Source: an uncultured Pseudomonadota bacterium (lineage in GTDB: Bacteria > Myxococcota_A > UBA796 > GCA-2862545). From it: a stretch of DNA of 64,000 nucleotides. The position numbers were made by a program, and so were the translations under genes. The notes under the pieces were generated by a model. That model searched no databases and had not been told where the DNA came from. It saw only the letters and a list, made by a program, of their open reading frames with translations. Location of the stretch: assembly GCA_903861005.1 (NCBI GenBank), contig CAIOSP010000017.1, forward strand, positions 50,288-114,287, read 5' to 3'. Positions within the stretch are counted from its first letter, which is position 1; every line of letters starts with the position of its first letter. Shown in pieces: positions 1 through 10,360 of this stretch.

Positions 1-3000
1 ACGCGGATCTGGACACGATCCCCGACGGCTGCGACCAGTGCCGCGGCCACGACGATCGCCTGGACGCGGATCTGGACGGCGTGCCCGACGGCTGCGACAT
101 CTGCGTGGGCTTCAATGACAAGGCGGACGCAGACGCGGACGGCGTTCCGAACGGCTGCGACCAGTGCTCGAACTTCAACGACGCGCTCGACGCGGACCAC
201 GACGGCGTCCCGAACCTCTGCGACATCTGCCCGAACGCCAACGACAAGGCGGACGCGGACGCCGACGGCGTGCCGGACGGCTGCGACGCGTGCATCGGGT
301 TTGACGACAACGTCGACTCCGATCTGGACGGCACGGCCGACGGCTGTGACCTGTGCCCGACCTTCGACGACCGCCTCGACGCGGACCACGACGGCGTGCC
401 GAACGGCTGCGACGAGTGCCCGGGCGCCGACGACAACGCCGACGCGGATCTGGACGGCGTGGCCGATGCCTGCGACGCCTGCCCTGGCGAGGACGATCGA
501 CTCGACGCCGACCTCGACCTGGCGCCGGACGCCTGCGACGTGTGCCCCGGCGGCGACGATCGCCTCGACGCGGACGCGGACACCGTGCCCGACGACTGCG
601 ACATCTGCCCTGGCTTCAACGACCTGCTGGATGGCGACGGCGACGGCGTGCCGAACGGCTGTGACTCCTGCGTGGGCGCGCTCACCGACACCGACCAGGA
701 CGGCGTGCCCGACGCCTGCGACGTCTGCCCCGGCTTCAGCGACTCGGCGGACGCGGACCACGATGGCGTGCCCGACGGCTGCGACGAGTGCCCCGGCTTC
801 AACGACGCGGCGGACGCGGACCACGACACCATCGCGGACGGCTGCGACATCTGCGCGAACGCGGACGATCTGGCCGACGAGGACGGCGACAGCGTGCCCA
901 ACGGCTGCGACGTCTGCGCGGGCTTCGACGACTTCGCGGACATCGACGTGGACACCGTGCCGGACGGCTGCGACGTGTGCGCGGCGGGCTCCGATCTGTC
1001 CGACGCCGACGCGGACACCGTGCCCGACGCCTGCGACATCTGCCCGAACGCGGACGATCTGAGCGACGGCGACGCGGACACCGTGCCCGACGGCTGCGAC
1101 ATCTGCCTGGGCGCCGACGACTTCCTCGACGCGGACGCCGACGGCGTGCCGGACGGCTGCGACGCGTGCCCTGGGTTTGACGACGGCCTGGACGGTGACT
1201 TGGACGGCGTGGCCGACGGCTGTGACGTCTGTGACCCGGGCGACGACCGCCTGGACGCCGACCGCGACACCGTGCCTGACGCCTGCGACGTGTGCGCGAA
1301 CGGCGACGACCGCCTCGACACCGATCTGGACGGCGTGCCGAACAAGTGCGACACCTGCCCCAACGCCAACGATCTGGCCGACGCGGACCACGACGGCGTG
1401 CCCGACGCCTGCGACATCTGCCCCGGCTTCGACGACGCGGCGGACACGGACGGGGACGGCGTGCCGAACGGCTGCGACGTGTGCCCCGGCTTCGACGACG
1501 CGGCGGACGCGGACGGCGACGGCGTGGCCGACGGCTGCGACGCCTGCGAGGGCGCGGACGACAACCTCGACGCGGACGGCGACGGCGTGGCCGACGGCTG
1601 CGACGCCTGCGCGAACGCGAACGACGCGCTCGACGCGGACTTCGATCTGGTGCCCGACGCGTGCGACGTGTGCCCCGGCGGCGACGACGGCGTCGACAGC
1701 GACGCCGACATGGTGCCGGACTTCTGCGACGTCTGTCCCGGTCATGTGGACGCGATCGATCCGGACGGCGACGGCGTGCCGAACGGCTGCGACGTCTGCC
1801 CCGGCGCCGACGATCACATCGACACGGACCGCGACGGCGTGGCCGACGGGTGCGACGTCTGTCAGGGCTTCGCGGACTCCGTGGACGCGGATCTGGACAC
1901 GGTCCCGAACGGCTGCGACGTGTGCCCCGGCAAGGACGACCGCCCGGACGCGGACGGCGACGGCGTGCCGAACGGCTGCGACGTGTGCCCCGGCTCGGAC
2001 GACGCGCTCGACGCGGACGGCGACGGCGTGCCTGACGGCTGTGACCAGTGCGTCGGCTTCGACGACAGCCTCGATGGAGACGCGGACGGCGTGCCCAACG
2101 ACTGCGACGTCTGCCTGGCGGGCGACGACCACGTCGACACCGACGCGGACCTCACGCCCGACGCCTGCGACGTCTGCCCTGGCTTTGATGACAGCATCGA
2201 CGCGGACGGCGACGGCGTGCCGAACGGCTGCGACGACTGCGTCGGGTCGCTGGATGACTTCGACGCGGACGGCGTGCCGGACGCGTGCGACGTGTGTCAG
2301 GGCTACGACGACGCGATCGACACGGACGGCGACGGTGTGCCCGACGGCTGCGATCTCTGCGATGGCGCGGACGACTCGGCCGACGCGGACGCGGACGGCG
2401 CGCCCGACGCGTGCGATGTGTGCGAGGGCTACGACGACCGCCTCGACGCCGACCTCGATCAGGTGCCCAACGGCTGCGACATCTGCAGCGCGGGTAACGA
2501 CGGCGTCGACGCCGACCGCGACGGCGTGCCCGACGCGTGCGACGTCTGCCCGAACGGCTCCGACTCGATCGACTCCGATCGCGACGGCGTGTTCGACGGC
2601 TGCGACACCTGCCCGGGCTTCAACGACCTGGCGGATCGCGACGGCGACCTGGTGGCGGACGGCTGCGACAACTGCGCGTCCGTCGCGAACCCGACCCAGG
2701 TCGACCGCGACGGCGACCTGGTGGGCGACGTGTGCGACGCCTGCCCGCTCATCGCCGACGAGCCCGACGCGGACGGCGACGGCTCGCCGGTGTGCACCGA
2801 CTGCAACGACGCGGACCCGCTCCGCAGCGTGACCGACGCCGACGGCGACGGGTTCACGTCGTGCTTTGGCGACTGCGACGATCACGACGCCACGACGCAC
2901 CCGAACGCGGCTGAGCTCGCCGACGGCGTGGACCAGGACTGCGACGGCACGGTCGACGAGACCACCGTGCGGTTCGATGACGACGGCGACGGCTACTCGG

Positions 3001-3950
3001 AGCTCGGCGGCGACTGTGACGACGGCAACAGCGGCCTGTCGCCGGCCCGCGTCGAGGTCTGCGACGGCGTGGACCAGGACTGCGACGGCACGATCGACGA
3101 GGGCACCGCCTGCTTCGACGACGACGGCGACGGCAGCTGCGAGGGCCCGACCTGCGCCGACGGCACGCTGCCCGGCGACTGCAACGACACCACCACCGCG
3201 GTGTCGCCGCTGCAGTCTGAGATCCCGAACAACGAGATCGACGACGACTGCGACGGCTCGGTCGACGGCGGCGCCTACGATCCGGACGACGATGGCACGA
3301 CGGAGGCGGGCGGCGACTGCGCGCCCACCAACCCGGCGATCCACCCCGGCGCGACCGAGGTCGAGAACAACCTCGACGACGACTGCGACGGCCTGATCGA
3401 CGAGGGTACGCTCGCGTACGACGACGACGGCGACGGCGTGTCCGAGGACGACGGCGACTGCAACGACGCGGACGCCTCCATCCACCCCGGCGTGACCGAG
3501 ACGGTCGACGGCGTGGACGAGGACTGCGACGGCCTGGTCGACCAGGGCACCAACGTCACCGACGACGACGGCGACGGGCGCTCCGAGGCGGCAGGCGACT
3601 GCGACGACACGCTCGCGTCGGTGCACCCGGGTGCTGAGGATCTGGCGGACGGCGTGGACAACGACTGCGACGGTCGCACCGACGAGGACGTGCTCGACGC
3701 GGACGGCGACGGCTACGCCACCACCACCGGGGACTGCGACGACACCAACGGCTGGGTGCACCCCTCCGGCCAGGAGTTCTGCGACTCGGTCGACAACAAC
3801 TGCGACGGCGTGGTCGACGAAGACTGCGCAGGAGACGCACCGACGGTGAAGCCACCGAAGGAATGCGGGTGCGCTGAGCGCGGCGCGCCGACCTCGATGC
3901 TCTGGATGGCCCCCCTCGCGCTCCTCGCGCTCCGTCGGAGGCGCGCATGA
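1..3950 (+). CDS. Giant thrombospondin-type-3 / MopE repeat surface protein (5' end missing)
   Basis: The frame is open from base 3 to the TGA at 3948-3950, so the start lies outside the window. To about nt 2790 it consists of roughly 44 tandem 21-residue units of the form CDxCPGxDDxxDADxDGVPDG, an Asp-rich calcium-binding pattern with a CxxC in every unit. Seven MopE-type units follow (DxDGDG, then CDD, then DxDCDGxxDEG; nt 2793-3830). The C-terminus has a CGC motif, a hydrophobic stretch and an RRRR cluster, which is the MYXO-CTERM sorting layout; proteins with that tail are thought to be cleaved and anchored at the surface. The inferred role is an exported calcium-stabilised, disulfide-rich rod or metal binder. 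The stop overlaps the next start (ATGA). There is no enzymatic domain. The repeat family is clear; the function is unknown. Confidence 0.85.
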   Translation, partial: ADLDTIPDGCDQCRGHDDRLDADLDGVPDGCDICVGFNDKADADADGVPNGCDQCSNFNDALDADHDGVPNLCDICPNANDKADADADGVPDGCDACIGFDDNVDSDLDGTADGCDLCPTFDDRLDADHDGVPNGCDECPGADDNADADLDGVADACDACPGEDDRLDADLDLAPDACDVCPGGDDRLDADADTVPDDCDICPGFNDLLDGDGDGVPNGCDSCVGALTDTDQDGVPDACDVCPGFSDSADADHDGVPDGCDECPGFNDAADADHDTIADGCDICANADDLADEDGDSVPNGCDVCAGFDDFADIDVDTVPDGCDVCAAGSDLSDADADTVPDACDICPNADDLSDGDADTVPDGCDICLGADDFLDADADGVPDGCDACPGFDDGLDGDLDGVADGCDVCDPGDDRLDADRDTVPDACDVCANGDDRLDTDLDGVPNKCDTCPNANDLADADHDGVPDACDICPGFDDAADTDGDGVPNGCDVCPGFDDAADADGDGVADGCDACEGADDNLDADGDGVADGCDACANANDALDADFDLVPDACDVCPGGDDGVDSDADMVPDFCDVCPGHVDAIDPDGDGVPNGCDVCPGADDHIDTDRDGVADGCDVCQGFADSVDADLDTVPNGCDVCPGKDDRPDADGDGVPNGCDVCPGSDDALDADGDGVPDGCDQCVGFDDSLDGDADGVPNDCDVCLAGDDHVDTDADLTPDACDVCPGFDDSIDADGDGVPNGCDDCVGSLDDFDADGVPDACDVCQGYDDAIDTDGDGVPDGCDLCDGADDSADADADGAPDACDVCEGYDDRLDADLDQVPNGCDICSAGNDGVDADRDGVPDACDVCPNGSDSIDSDRDGVFDGCDTCPGFNDLADRDGDLVADGCDNCASVANPTQVDRDGDLVGDVCDACPLIADEPDADGDGSPVCTDCNDADPLRSVTDADGDGFTSCFGDCDDHDATTHPNAAELADGVDQDCDGTVDETTVRFDDDGDGYSELGGDCDDGNSGLSPARVEVCDGVDQDCDGTIDEGTACFDDDGDGSCEGPTCADGTLPGDCNDTTTAVSPLQSEIPNNEIDDDCDGSVDGGAYDPDDDGTTEAGGDCAPTNPAIHPGATEVENNLDDDCDGLIDEGTLAYDDDGDGVSEDDGDCNDADASIHPGVTETVDGVDEDCDGLVDQGTNVTDDDGDGRSEAAGDCDDTLASVHPGAEDLADGVDNDCDGRTDEDVLDADGDGYATTTGDCDDTNGWVHPSGQEFCDSVDNNCDGVVDEDCAGDAPTVKPPKECGCAERGAPTSMLWMAPLALLALRRRRA
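3..2790 (+). repeat. 63-bp tandem repeat array (about 44 units) inside the CDS
   Basis: Each 63-bp unit encodes 21 residues and begins at a TGCGAC (Cys-Asp) codon pair. Two units are 57 bp (near nt 670 and nt 2235), and the last three are irregular. Units diverge at many third positions and in the variable residues after CxxC, so the array is old rather than freshly amplified. Such arrays can change copy number by recombination and can collapse in assembly. Confidence 0.9.
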
Positions 3951-5365
3951 ACCGCCGCAGCTGGATGGCCGTCGTCGCCTTGCTGGGCGCGTGCAACAGC
4001 ACCGTCCTCACCGACATCAAGCCTGAGGTGGTGGCCTCGCCGCCGGTGCTCGACCTGGGCACCATCGTGCTCGGGTCCGAGGCGACCGGCCGAGTGGGGC
4101 TGACGGTGCGCAATGGCATCGGCAGCGTGCTCGACGTGAACCTGCTCCCCACGCTGGGCGAGGGCTTCGCGTACGACGGCGAGAGCGCGTTCGCGATCGA
4201 CGCCGACGCCTCCAACGGGTTCGACCTCACGTTCCGGCCGACGCAGGCCGGCTACGCGTCCGCGCTGGTGCAGATCACCACCGACGGCCGCGTGAAGGTG
4301 GTCGAGGTGGCGGTGCGCGCGCGCGCCGTCGACGCCGACGTGATCGCGACGCCGTCGATCGTCGACCTGGGCGTGGTGCCCGCGGGGAGCACGGCGTCCG
4401 ACGTGATCCGCCTGGAGAACCTCGGCGCGCTGGACGTCGACCTGTCGAGCGCGGTCGGCAACGCGCCGGGCCTGGTGGTCGACGCGACCTTCCCGCTGTC
4501 GCTCGTGGCGGGCGGCGACGCCGACCTGTCCATCGCGTACACCGCGCCGAACGACGCGCCGATGCTCGGCAACGTCACGTTCACCACGGGCACCGCGTCG
4601 ATCACCGACGTGGTGATCGTGCGCGCGAACAACTGTGAGCAGGGCCTCCCGTCCGCGTACGACGTGGACGAGGACGGCGTGACCAGCTGCGGCGGCGACT
4701 GCGACGACGGCGACGCGCAGGTCGGTCCGGGCCAGCCCGAGCGCCTCAACGGCGTCGACGACGACTGCGACCGCTTGATCGACGAGGGCACGCGCGCCGA
4801 CGACGTGGACGGCGACGGCTACTGCGCCCACCCGACCGCCTGCGCGGGCTCGGCGTCGCCAGGCGACTGCCAGGACGACGACGCGGCGATCTCTCCCGGC
4901 GCGGCCGAGGTGGACGAGAACGGCATCGACGACAATTGCGACGGCGTGATCGATCTCGGCTCGGTGGACGCCGATCACGACGGCTACGGGCCCACCGGCG
5001 GCGACTGCAACGACAACGACGCCACGCGTCACCCCGGCGCGCCGGAGCTGGTGAACGGCCTGGACGACGACTGCGACCGCGCGGTGGACGAGGGCACCGT
5101 CGTGTCCGACGACGATCACGACGGCTACTGCGAAGACCTGTCGCGCTGCGTGGGCGGCGCCACGCCGGGTGACTGCTCGGACGGCGATCCCCGGCGGCAT
5201 CCCGGCGCCCCGGAGCTCGCGAACTTCCTGGACGACGACTGCGACCACCTGGTGGACGAGGGCACCGTGAACGGCGACGACGACCACGACGGCTTCACGG
5301 AGGCGGGCGGCGACTGCAACGACGGCAACGCGAACGTGAACCCCGTTCGTGGCGGCTGCCCGTAG
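3947..5365 (+). CDS. Lipoprotein with two ASH-like beta domains and MopE repeats
   Basis: 472 aa. An N-terminal signal ends in a lipobox with Cys16 (LLGAC), so it is predicted to be lipidated. Residues about 30-225 look like two immunoglobulin-like ASH/choice-of-anchor-D units (repeated PxxLDLGxxxxGS followed by LTVRN or IRLEN). From about residue 230 there are four complete MopE-type units (DxDGDGY, GDCxD, HPGAPE, DDDCD, DEG) and a fifth cut short at the C-terminus, which ends GGCP. The ATG overlaps the stop of the upstream giant protein, so the two are probably translationally coupled and act together at the cell surface. Calcium or other metal binding is inferred from the Asp pattern. No catalytic domain is visible. 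Confidence 0.85.
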   Translation: MNRRSWMAVVALLGACNSTVLTDIKPEVVASPPVLDLGTIVLGSEATGRVGLTVRNGIGSVLDVNLLPTLGEGFAYDGESAFAIDADASNGFDLTFRPTQAGYASALVQITTDGRVKVVEVAVRARAVDADVIATPSIVDLGVVPAGSTASDVIRLENLGALDVDLSSAVGNAPGLVVDATFPLSLVAGGDADLSIAYTAPNDAPMLGNVTFTTGTASITDVVIVRANNCEQGLPSAYDVDEDGVTSCGGDCDDGDAQVGPGQPERLNGVDDDCDRLIDEGTRADDVDGDGYCAHPTACAGSASPGDCQDDDAAISPGAAEVDENGIDDNCDGVIDLGSVDADHDGYGPTGGDCNDNDATRHPGAPELVNGLDDDCDRAVDEGTVVSDDDHDGYCEDLSRCVGGATPGDCSDGDPRRHPGAPELANFLDDDCDHLVDEGTVNGDDDHDGFTEAGGDCNDGNANVNPVRGGCP

Positions 5366-5370
5366 GGGCC

Positions 5371-7386
5371 GTGTTGGCCGCGCGCACGCAGCCGACCGTC
5401 TGCCGCCTCTGCGAGTCCGCCTGCGGCCTGATCGCCACGGTGGACGACGCGGGCGACGTGACGCTCGCGCCGGACCGCGCGCACCCGGTGTCGGCGGGCT
5501 TCGCGTGCCGCAAGGGGCTCGGCTTTGGTCGGATCCACGCGCACCCGACGCGCCTGCTCCAGCCGCGCCTGCGGGGCGCGTCGGGCGCGCGGGACGTGAC
5601 TTGGAATGAGGCCTGGGCGGAGGTCGGCGGACGCCTCCGGGCGCTGCGCGCGGCCCACGGCCCAGACGCGATCGGGATCTACTCGGGCAACGCCGCGGGC
5701 CACAGCCTGGGCACGGTGCTCGGGCTGGAGGCGTTGCACCGCGGCTTGGGCACCAGGCGGCACTTCTCGTGCCTGACGCTGGACAACAGCGGCATGTTTG
5801 TGGTGCTGGACGCGGTGCTCGGAAACCCGATGCGCTCGTTCCTCGCGGACTACGCGGGGTCGGACCACGTGGTCTTGATCGGCACGGACCCGCTGGTCTC
5901 GCAGCCCTCGCAGGCGCAGTCCAACCCGGACGGCGTGCGGCAGCTGCTCCGCGCGGGCGACCGCCTCACCGTGATCGATCCGCGCGCGTCCGCGACGGCG
6001 CGTCGCGCGGCGCATCACCTCGCGCCCATCCCCGGCAGCGACGTGCACCTGCTGGCGTGGCTGCTCCACGCGGTGCTGGCGTCGGGTCGGCGCGATCCAT
6101 GGCTGGACGCGGCGGACGTGGACGCGGTCGCGCGTGCCGTGGCGCCGTGGGCCTCGCGCGACGCGGTGGTGTTGGCCACGGGCCTGCCGCCCGACGCGCT
6201 GGCGGGCCTGCTGGAGCGCTTGCTCGCGGCGCGGCGCCCGCTGGTGTGGTCGGGCCTGGGCGTGCTCCTGGGGCCGCATGGGACGGTCGGCTACTGGCTG
6301 ACGCTGGCGCTGCAGGCGGCGCTGGGCGGTCTGGACGTGGCGGGGGGCTGGGTTCACCAGCCGGGCGCGGTCGACATCCCTTCGCTGGGCCGGCGGATCG
6401 GGCTGCGCGGCGCCGATCCGACGCTGCGCGCGCGCACGGGCCACGCGGCGGTGCTGGGGACGATCGCCGCCGCCACGCTCGCCGACGACATCCTCGCCGG
6501 AGACCTGCGCGCGCTGATCGTGGTCGGAGGCAACCCGCTGCTCTCGCTCCCCGACTCGGACCGCGCGCGGGCGGCGCTGTCCAAGCTCGACCTGCTGGTG
6601 TGCGTCGACCTGTTCGAGAACGACACCGGCAGGCTCGCGCACGCGCTGCTGCCCGCGGCCGACTGGCTGGAGCGCGACGAGGTGGCGGTGCATCTGGCCC
6701 ACACCCGCGCGCGCCCGCACCTGGACCGCGTGCGGGCCGTGGTGCCGCGCCGCGGCGACGTCCGCAGCGACTGGGAGATCCTGATCGGGCTGGCGCACGC
6801 CGCGGGGCGCCCGGCCTTTGGGAGCCGCGTGGCCGACGTGGCGGTGCGGGCGGGGTTGGGCCCATCTCACGTGGCGCGGCTCGCGCTCGCGACGGCGGGC
6901 GCGCCCGCGGAGACGCCGGGCGTGCTGCGTCGGCGCGGGACCGATCGACCGGACGGCCGCGTGCGCTTGGCGGCGCCCGAGCTGATGGACGCGCTCGCGG
7001 CGATCGGCGGTCCACGCGCGGCGCCGGTCGGCTTCACGCTGGTGACCTCGGTGCGGCCGGTGGAGTCGATGAACACCTGGGACCACTACCGCGTGCGAGA
7101 CGCGCCGGTCGCTTCGCTTCATCCCGCGGATCTGGCGGCGCTCGGCGCGGCAGACGGCAGCACGATCCGGCTCTCTCGGCCCGACGGGCCGTCGCTGCGG
7201 GTGGCGGTCGCCGCAGACGACTCGCTGCGGCGCGGGGTCGTCGTGTTGCCGTTCGGCTGGGGAGAGGGCACGGGGCTGTCGGCGCCGGGACCGAACGCCA
7301 ACGTGCTGGTCGGCGTGGACGCGCTCGACGCGATCACCGGCCAGCCCGTGTCCAACGGGGCGCGGGTTCAGGTGGAGGCAGGATGA
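5371..7386 (+). CDS. Molybdopterin-dependent oxidoreductase (formate dehydrogenase / nitrate reductase superfamily)
   Basis: 671 aa with a GTG start just after the preceding TAG. The N-terminus has the [4Fe-4S] pattern Cys11-x2-Cys14-x3-Cys18 ... Cys46-Arg-Lys-Gly. It is followed by the molybdopterin oxidoreductase fold (IGIYSGNAAGHSLG near residue 90; GTDPLVSQPSQ near 170; VVGGNPLLSLPD near 390) and a C-terminal dinucleotide-binding domain (HPADLAALGAADGS near 580). No Tat signal is visible, so it is probably cytoplasmic. The next two genes, MOSC and mobA, overlap it by ATGA and GTGA junctions, which ties the operon to molybdenum cofactor use. The substrate cannot be read from the sequence; no dedicated electron-transfer subunit is adjacent. 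The family call is firm. Confidence 0.88.
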   Translation: MLAARTQPTVCRLCESACGLIATVDDAGDVTLAPDRAHPVSAGFACRKGLGFGRIHAHPTRLLQPRLRGASGARDVTWNEAWAEVGGRLRALRAAHGPDAIGIYSGNAAGHSLGTVLGLEALHRGLGTRRHFSCLTLDNSGMFVVLDAVLGNPMRSFLADYAGSDHVVLIGTDPLVSQPSQAQSNPDGVRQLLRAGDRLTVIDPRASATARRAAHHLAPIPGSDVHLLAWLLHAVLASGRRDPWLDAADVDAVARAVAPWASRDAVVLATGLPPDALAGLLERLLAARRPLVWSGLGVLLGPHGTVGYWLTLALQAALGGLDVAGGWVHQPGAVDIPSLGRRIGLRGADPTLRARTGHAAVLGTIAAATLADDILAGDLRALIVVGGNPLLSLPDSDRARAALSKLDLLVCVDLFENDTGRLAHALLPAADWLERDEVAVHLAHTRARPHLDRVRAVVPRRGDVRSDWEILIGLAHAAGRPAFGSRVADVAVRAGLGPSHVARLALATAGAPAETPGVLRRRGTDRPDGRVRLAAPELMDALAAIGGPRAAPVGFTLVTSVRPVESMNTWDHYRVRDAPVASLHPADLAALGAADGSTIRLSRPDGPSLRVAVAADDSLRRGVVVLPFGWGEGTGLSAPGPNANVLVGVDALDAITGQPVSNGARVQVEAG

Positions 7387-7853
7387 CGTTTGAGGTGCGA
7401 AACCTGTTCGTGGCGCCGGGCCACGCGTACTTCGGGCGCTACGGGCAGGCGCCCGACGACCACCCCCTGGTCGAGGTCGACGCGCTCGAGTGCGTCGCCG
7501 GGCGTGGGATCCAGGGCGATCGGTTCTTCGACTTCAAGGTCGACTACAAAGGCCAGATCACGTTCTTCGATCACGCGGTCCTGCGCGGGCTGGTCGACGC
7601 GCTGGGGCTGGTCGACGCGCCGGTGAGCGCGACGCGGCGCAACGTGCTGACGGACGGCGTGGACCTCAACGCGTGGATCGGCGCGGAGTTCACCATCCAG
7701 GGCGTGCGGTTCTTCGGGGTGGAGGAGTGCCGGCCGTGCGGCTGGATGAACGAGGCGTTCGGCCACGGGGGCGCCGAGGCCTGGCTGAAGGGCCGCGGGG
7801 GCCTGCGCGCCCGCATCCTGAGCGACGGCGTCATTCGGCGCGGCGCCGCGTGA
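7383..7853 (+). CDS. MOSC-domain protein
   Basis: 156 aa. It begins at an ATG overlapping the previous stop and has a GGAGG-type ribosome site inside the oxidoreductase gene. It contains the MOSC beta-barrel pattern, including GRGIQGDRFFD near residue 40, and a conserved Cys in VEECRPCGWMNEA near residue 120, the position that takes sulfur or cofactor in the MOSC family (molybdenum cofactor sulfurase C-terminal domain). It is a stand-alone single-domain protein. From its neighbours it probably matures or sulfurates the cofactor of the upstream oxidoreductase, though MOSC proteins also include direct reductases. Confidence 0.8.
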   Translation: MTFEVRNLFVAPGHAYFGRYGQAPDDHPLVEVDALECVAGRGIQGDRFFDFKVDYKGQITFFDHAVLRGLVDALGLVDAPVSATRRNVLTDGVDLNAWIGAEFTIQGVRFFGVEECRPCGWMNEAFGHGGAEAWLKGRGGLRARILSDGVIRRGAA

Positions 7854-8413
7854 GCTTCTCCGCGCTCATCCTCGCGGGCGGGCGCTCGTCGCGCATGGGC
7901 CGGGACAAGGCGCGCCTCACCCTGGACGGCGAGACGCTCGTCGCGCGGCAGGTGCGGCGGGCGCGCGAGGCGGGCGCGGTCGAGGTGTGGATCTCCGGTC
8001 GCGCCGGCGTGGACTACGGGCCGCTCGACGCGCCGGTCCTGCTCGACGACACCCCGGACACGGGCCCGCTCGCCGGGATCGCGCGCGGCCTGGCGGTGAT
8101 GCAGACGTCGCTGCTGCTGGTGCTCGCGGTGGACATGCCCCGGGTGGCGGACGCGTGGCTGGCGCGCGGTCGCGGCTTGTCAGAGACCGGCTTGATCGCG
8201 CGCTTGCCGACAGGTTTGGAGCCGTTGGCGGCGTGGTACCCAGGCGCGGCCGCCGGCCTGCTCGACGCCCAGCTGGCCCGCGGGCGACGCGCTGCGCGAG
8301 GCTTCGCGGAGGCCACCGTGGAGGCAGGCCTGACGCGGGTGGTCGACCTGGATGGGGACCAGGTCGCGGGCTTCAAGAGCTGGAACGAGCCCGACGATCT
8401 GCCCCGGTACTGA
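7850..8413 (+). CDS. mobA: Molybdenum cofactor guanylyltransferase MobA
   Basis: 187 aa from a GTG that overlaps the MOSC stop (GTGA). The N-terminus has the nucleotidyltransferase signature ILAGGRSSRMGRDKARL at residues 6-22. Later come a DDTPDTGPLAGI segment and an AVDMPRV motif, the metal-binding Asp region of the MobA fold. The family transfers GMP from GTP to molybdopterin, giving the bis-MGD cofactor of DMSO-reductase-family enzymes such as the one two genes upstream. The three overlapping genes form one translational unit. The longer open frame upstream of 7850 is a shadow of the MOSC gene and is excluded. Confidence 0.88.
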   Translation: MSFSALILAGGRSSRMGRDKARLTLDGETLVARQVRRAREAGAVEVWISGRAGVDYGPLDAPVLLDDTPDTGPLAGIARGLAVMQTSLLLVLAVDMPRVADAWLARGRGLSETGLIARLPTGLEPLAAWYPGAAAGLLDAQLARGRRAARGFAEATVEAGLTRVVDLDGDQVAGFKSWNEPDDLPRY

Positions 8414-8469
8414 ATGGAGCGTGACTGATTTGGGTGGATGCGTCGCGCGGCGCGTGGCACGATGCGGGC

Positions 8470-10344
8470 ATGAAGCGCCTCCTTGTTCTGTCGGCCCTGA
8501 TGCTGCCCGCGCCTGCGTTCGCGGTGCTCGACAACCTCGTGCTGGTCTACCTGACCGGCCCGGAGCGCGTGGTGGAGGGGCAGAGCGCGACCTTCACCGC
8601 GACCATCCAGAATTCGGGTGTGGTCGACGTGACCGGCACCATCACGATCACGCTGATGTCGTCGACCGACAACGTGTACAGCCCGGTCAACGACGCGCTG
8701 GTGTGCACGGTGGCCTACACGGGCGGCGTGGCGTCCGGGCAGATCGTCAACGCGCCGGTGACCTGCACCTGGCCGGTGGGCGCTGCGGGGCCCTACGCGG
8801 TCGCGCACATCGACGGGCCGCCGCTCACCGACCTGGACAACACCGACAACAACCAGCCCTGGGGCCCGATGGTCGTCGTGTCGCAGGACGCGCCCGATCT
8901 GGTCGGCGACTTCCGCAACGCCATCACCACCGTCCGCGCGGGCGAGACCACCAGCGTCGACGTGCGCGTACGCAACGACGGTCGCACCTCGTCGGTCGCC
9001 ACCACGGTGACGGTGTTCCTGTCGGCCGACACCACGCTCGGCCCCGGCGACGTGTCGCTGTGCAACGCGCCGGTCGGGGCGCTCGCCTACAACGACCACG
9101 CGGACCTCACGCTCTCCAACTGCCTCGTGCCGTCGACCACGCCGCTGACCAGCGGCTACCTGATCTTCATGGTGGACTCGGGCGGCGCGAACATCGAGAC
9201 CGACGAGCGCAACACGGTCTACCGGGCGGTCACCATCCAGCCGCCGCTGCCGGACCTGACGATCCGCGCGTTCTCGCCGCCGGCGAGCGCCATCGCGACG
9301 CACACCTTCAGCATCCCGATCACGCTCGCGAACGAGGGCTACGTCTCGGTCGCCTCCGCGGTCGTCACGGTGCGCGCGTCGGCGGACACGACCTACGACG
9401 GCACCGACACGCTCGTCTGCTCGTCCAACGTGCCTGCGCCGGGCGCGTTCGCCACCGTGGACTCGGTGCTGAGCGGCTGCGCGGTCCCGTCGACCTACCC
9501 GGTGGGCACCTCGCACTTGGTCGCGCGCGTGGATCCAGCCGGGCTGATCGACGAGCGGAGCAACGCCAACAACGACGCGAACGCCAGTTTCACGGTGATC
9601 GCGCGGCGCCCCAACCTGCAGGTCGGCGCGCTGACTCCGCCGCTCACGGCCATGCCCGGCGATGTCGTGAGCGTGGACTACTCGCTCGCGAACAACGGCG
9701 AGGTCGGCGTCACGCTGGTGGGCCTCGACGTGCGCTTCTCCGCGGACGCCACCTACGATGCGGGCGACGTCGCGATGTGCGGCGGCACCGTGCCGGGCCC
9801 TGACGCCAGCACGCTCAAGTTGGGCACGCTCGCCAACTGCGTGATCCCGGGCAGCGCGTCGGGCGGCACCGGCTACGTGGTCGCGCGGGTCGACAACCTC
9901 CAGCTCGTCGACGAGACGGACGAGGGTGACAACGATCGCGCGACGGCCATCACCGTCGAGGCCGCGCCGGTCGACACGGACCTGCCGCCCGACACCGACG
10001 TTTGGGCCGACACCGATCTCCCGCCCGACACCGACGTGGTGATCGACACGACCGACAGCGGCTCGCCGCACACGGGCGTGGGCCCCGGCGACACCGACGC
10101 GGACACGGACGTCGCGGACTCGGACGGGATCGACACCGACCTCGTGGACTCGGACACGACCGACACCGACACGGTCGACGTGCCCGACTCGGACGACGAC
10201 ACCGACGATTCGATCGACGGGCCGCTCCAGGAGAACGCGCCGCCGTTCTGGTTCTGCAGCACGTCCGGCGGCAGCCCACAGGCCGCTTGGGTCGCGCTCG
10301 GCGCGGCCGCGATGCTGATCCGCCGCCGTCGCGCGCGGCCCTGA
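8470..10344 (+). CDS. CARDB-repeat surface protein with Asp-Thr-Asp linker and C-terminal anchor
   Basis: 624 aa from ATG 8470, chosen because it starts a good signal peptide (MKRLLVLSALMLPAPAFA). Four consecutive units of about 120 residues follow, each starting like PDLxVxxxxPP and ending xxDExxxxNNxxxA. This is the CARDB pattern, an immunoglobulin-like adhesion or spacer fold; units 2-4 have paired Cys. Residues about 495-590 are a low-complexity linker of repeated DTD and DSD. The tail has one Cys (FWFC), a hydrophobic helix and an RRRRARP end, resembling a MYXO-CTERM anchor. Probably displayed on the cell surface. It follows mobA by 56 bp but has no evident link with molybdenum. Confidence 0.83.
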   Translation: MKRLLVLSALMLPAPAFAVLDNLVLVYLTGPERVVEGQSATFTATIQNSGVVDVTGTITITLMSSTDNVYSPVNDALVCTVAYTGGVASGQIVNAPVTCTWPVGAAGPYAVAHIDGPPLTDLDNTDNNQPWGPMVVVSQDAPDLVGDFRNAITTVRAGETTSVDVRVRNDGRTSSVATTVTVFLSADTTLGPGDVSLCNAPVGALAYNDHADLTLSNCLVPSTTPLTSGYLIFMVDSGGANIETDERNTVYRAVTIQPPLPDLTIRAFSPPASAIATHTFSIPITLANEGYVSVASAVVTVRASADTTYDGTDTLVCSSNVPAPGAFATVDSVLSGCAVPSTYPVGTSHLVARVDPAGLIDERSNANNDANASFTVIARRPNLQVGALTPPLTAMPGDVVSVDYSLANNGEVGVTLVGLDVRFSADATYDAGDVAMCGGTVPGPDASTLKLGTLANCVIPGSASGGTGYVVARVDNLQLVDETDEGDNDRATAITVEAAPVDTDLPPDTDVWADTDLPPDTDVVIDTTDSGSPHTGVGPGDTDADTDVADSDGIDTDLVDSDTTDTDTVDVPDSDDDTDDSIDGPLQENAPPFWFCSTSGGSPQAAWVALGAAAMLIRRRRARP

Positions 10345-10360
10345 CGCGGCGCGGTCGTGA

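Noticed and set aside
1..2790. Regularly spaced repeats that might look like a CRISPR array
   Set aside because: The period is 63 bp with no unique spacers; the units are coding and conserve amino-acid motifs, not DNA identity.
3713..5287. Long minus-strand open frames rich in Val/Ala/Arg opposite the MopE lipoprotein
   Set aside because: Antisense shadows of high-GC coding DNA; low-complexity translation, no motif, and the plus frame has clear families.
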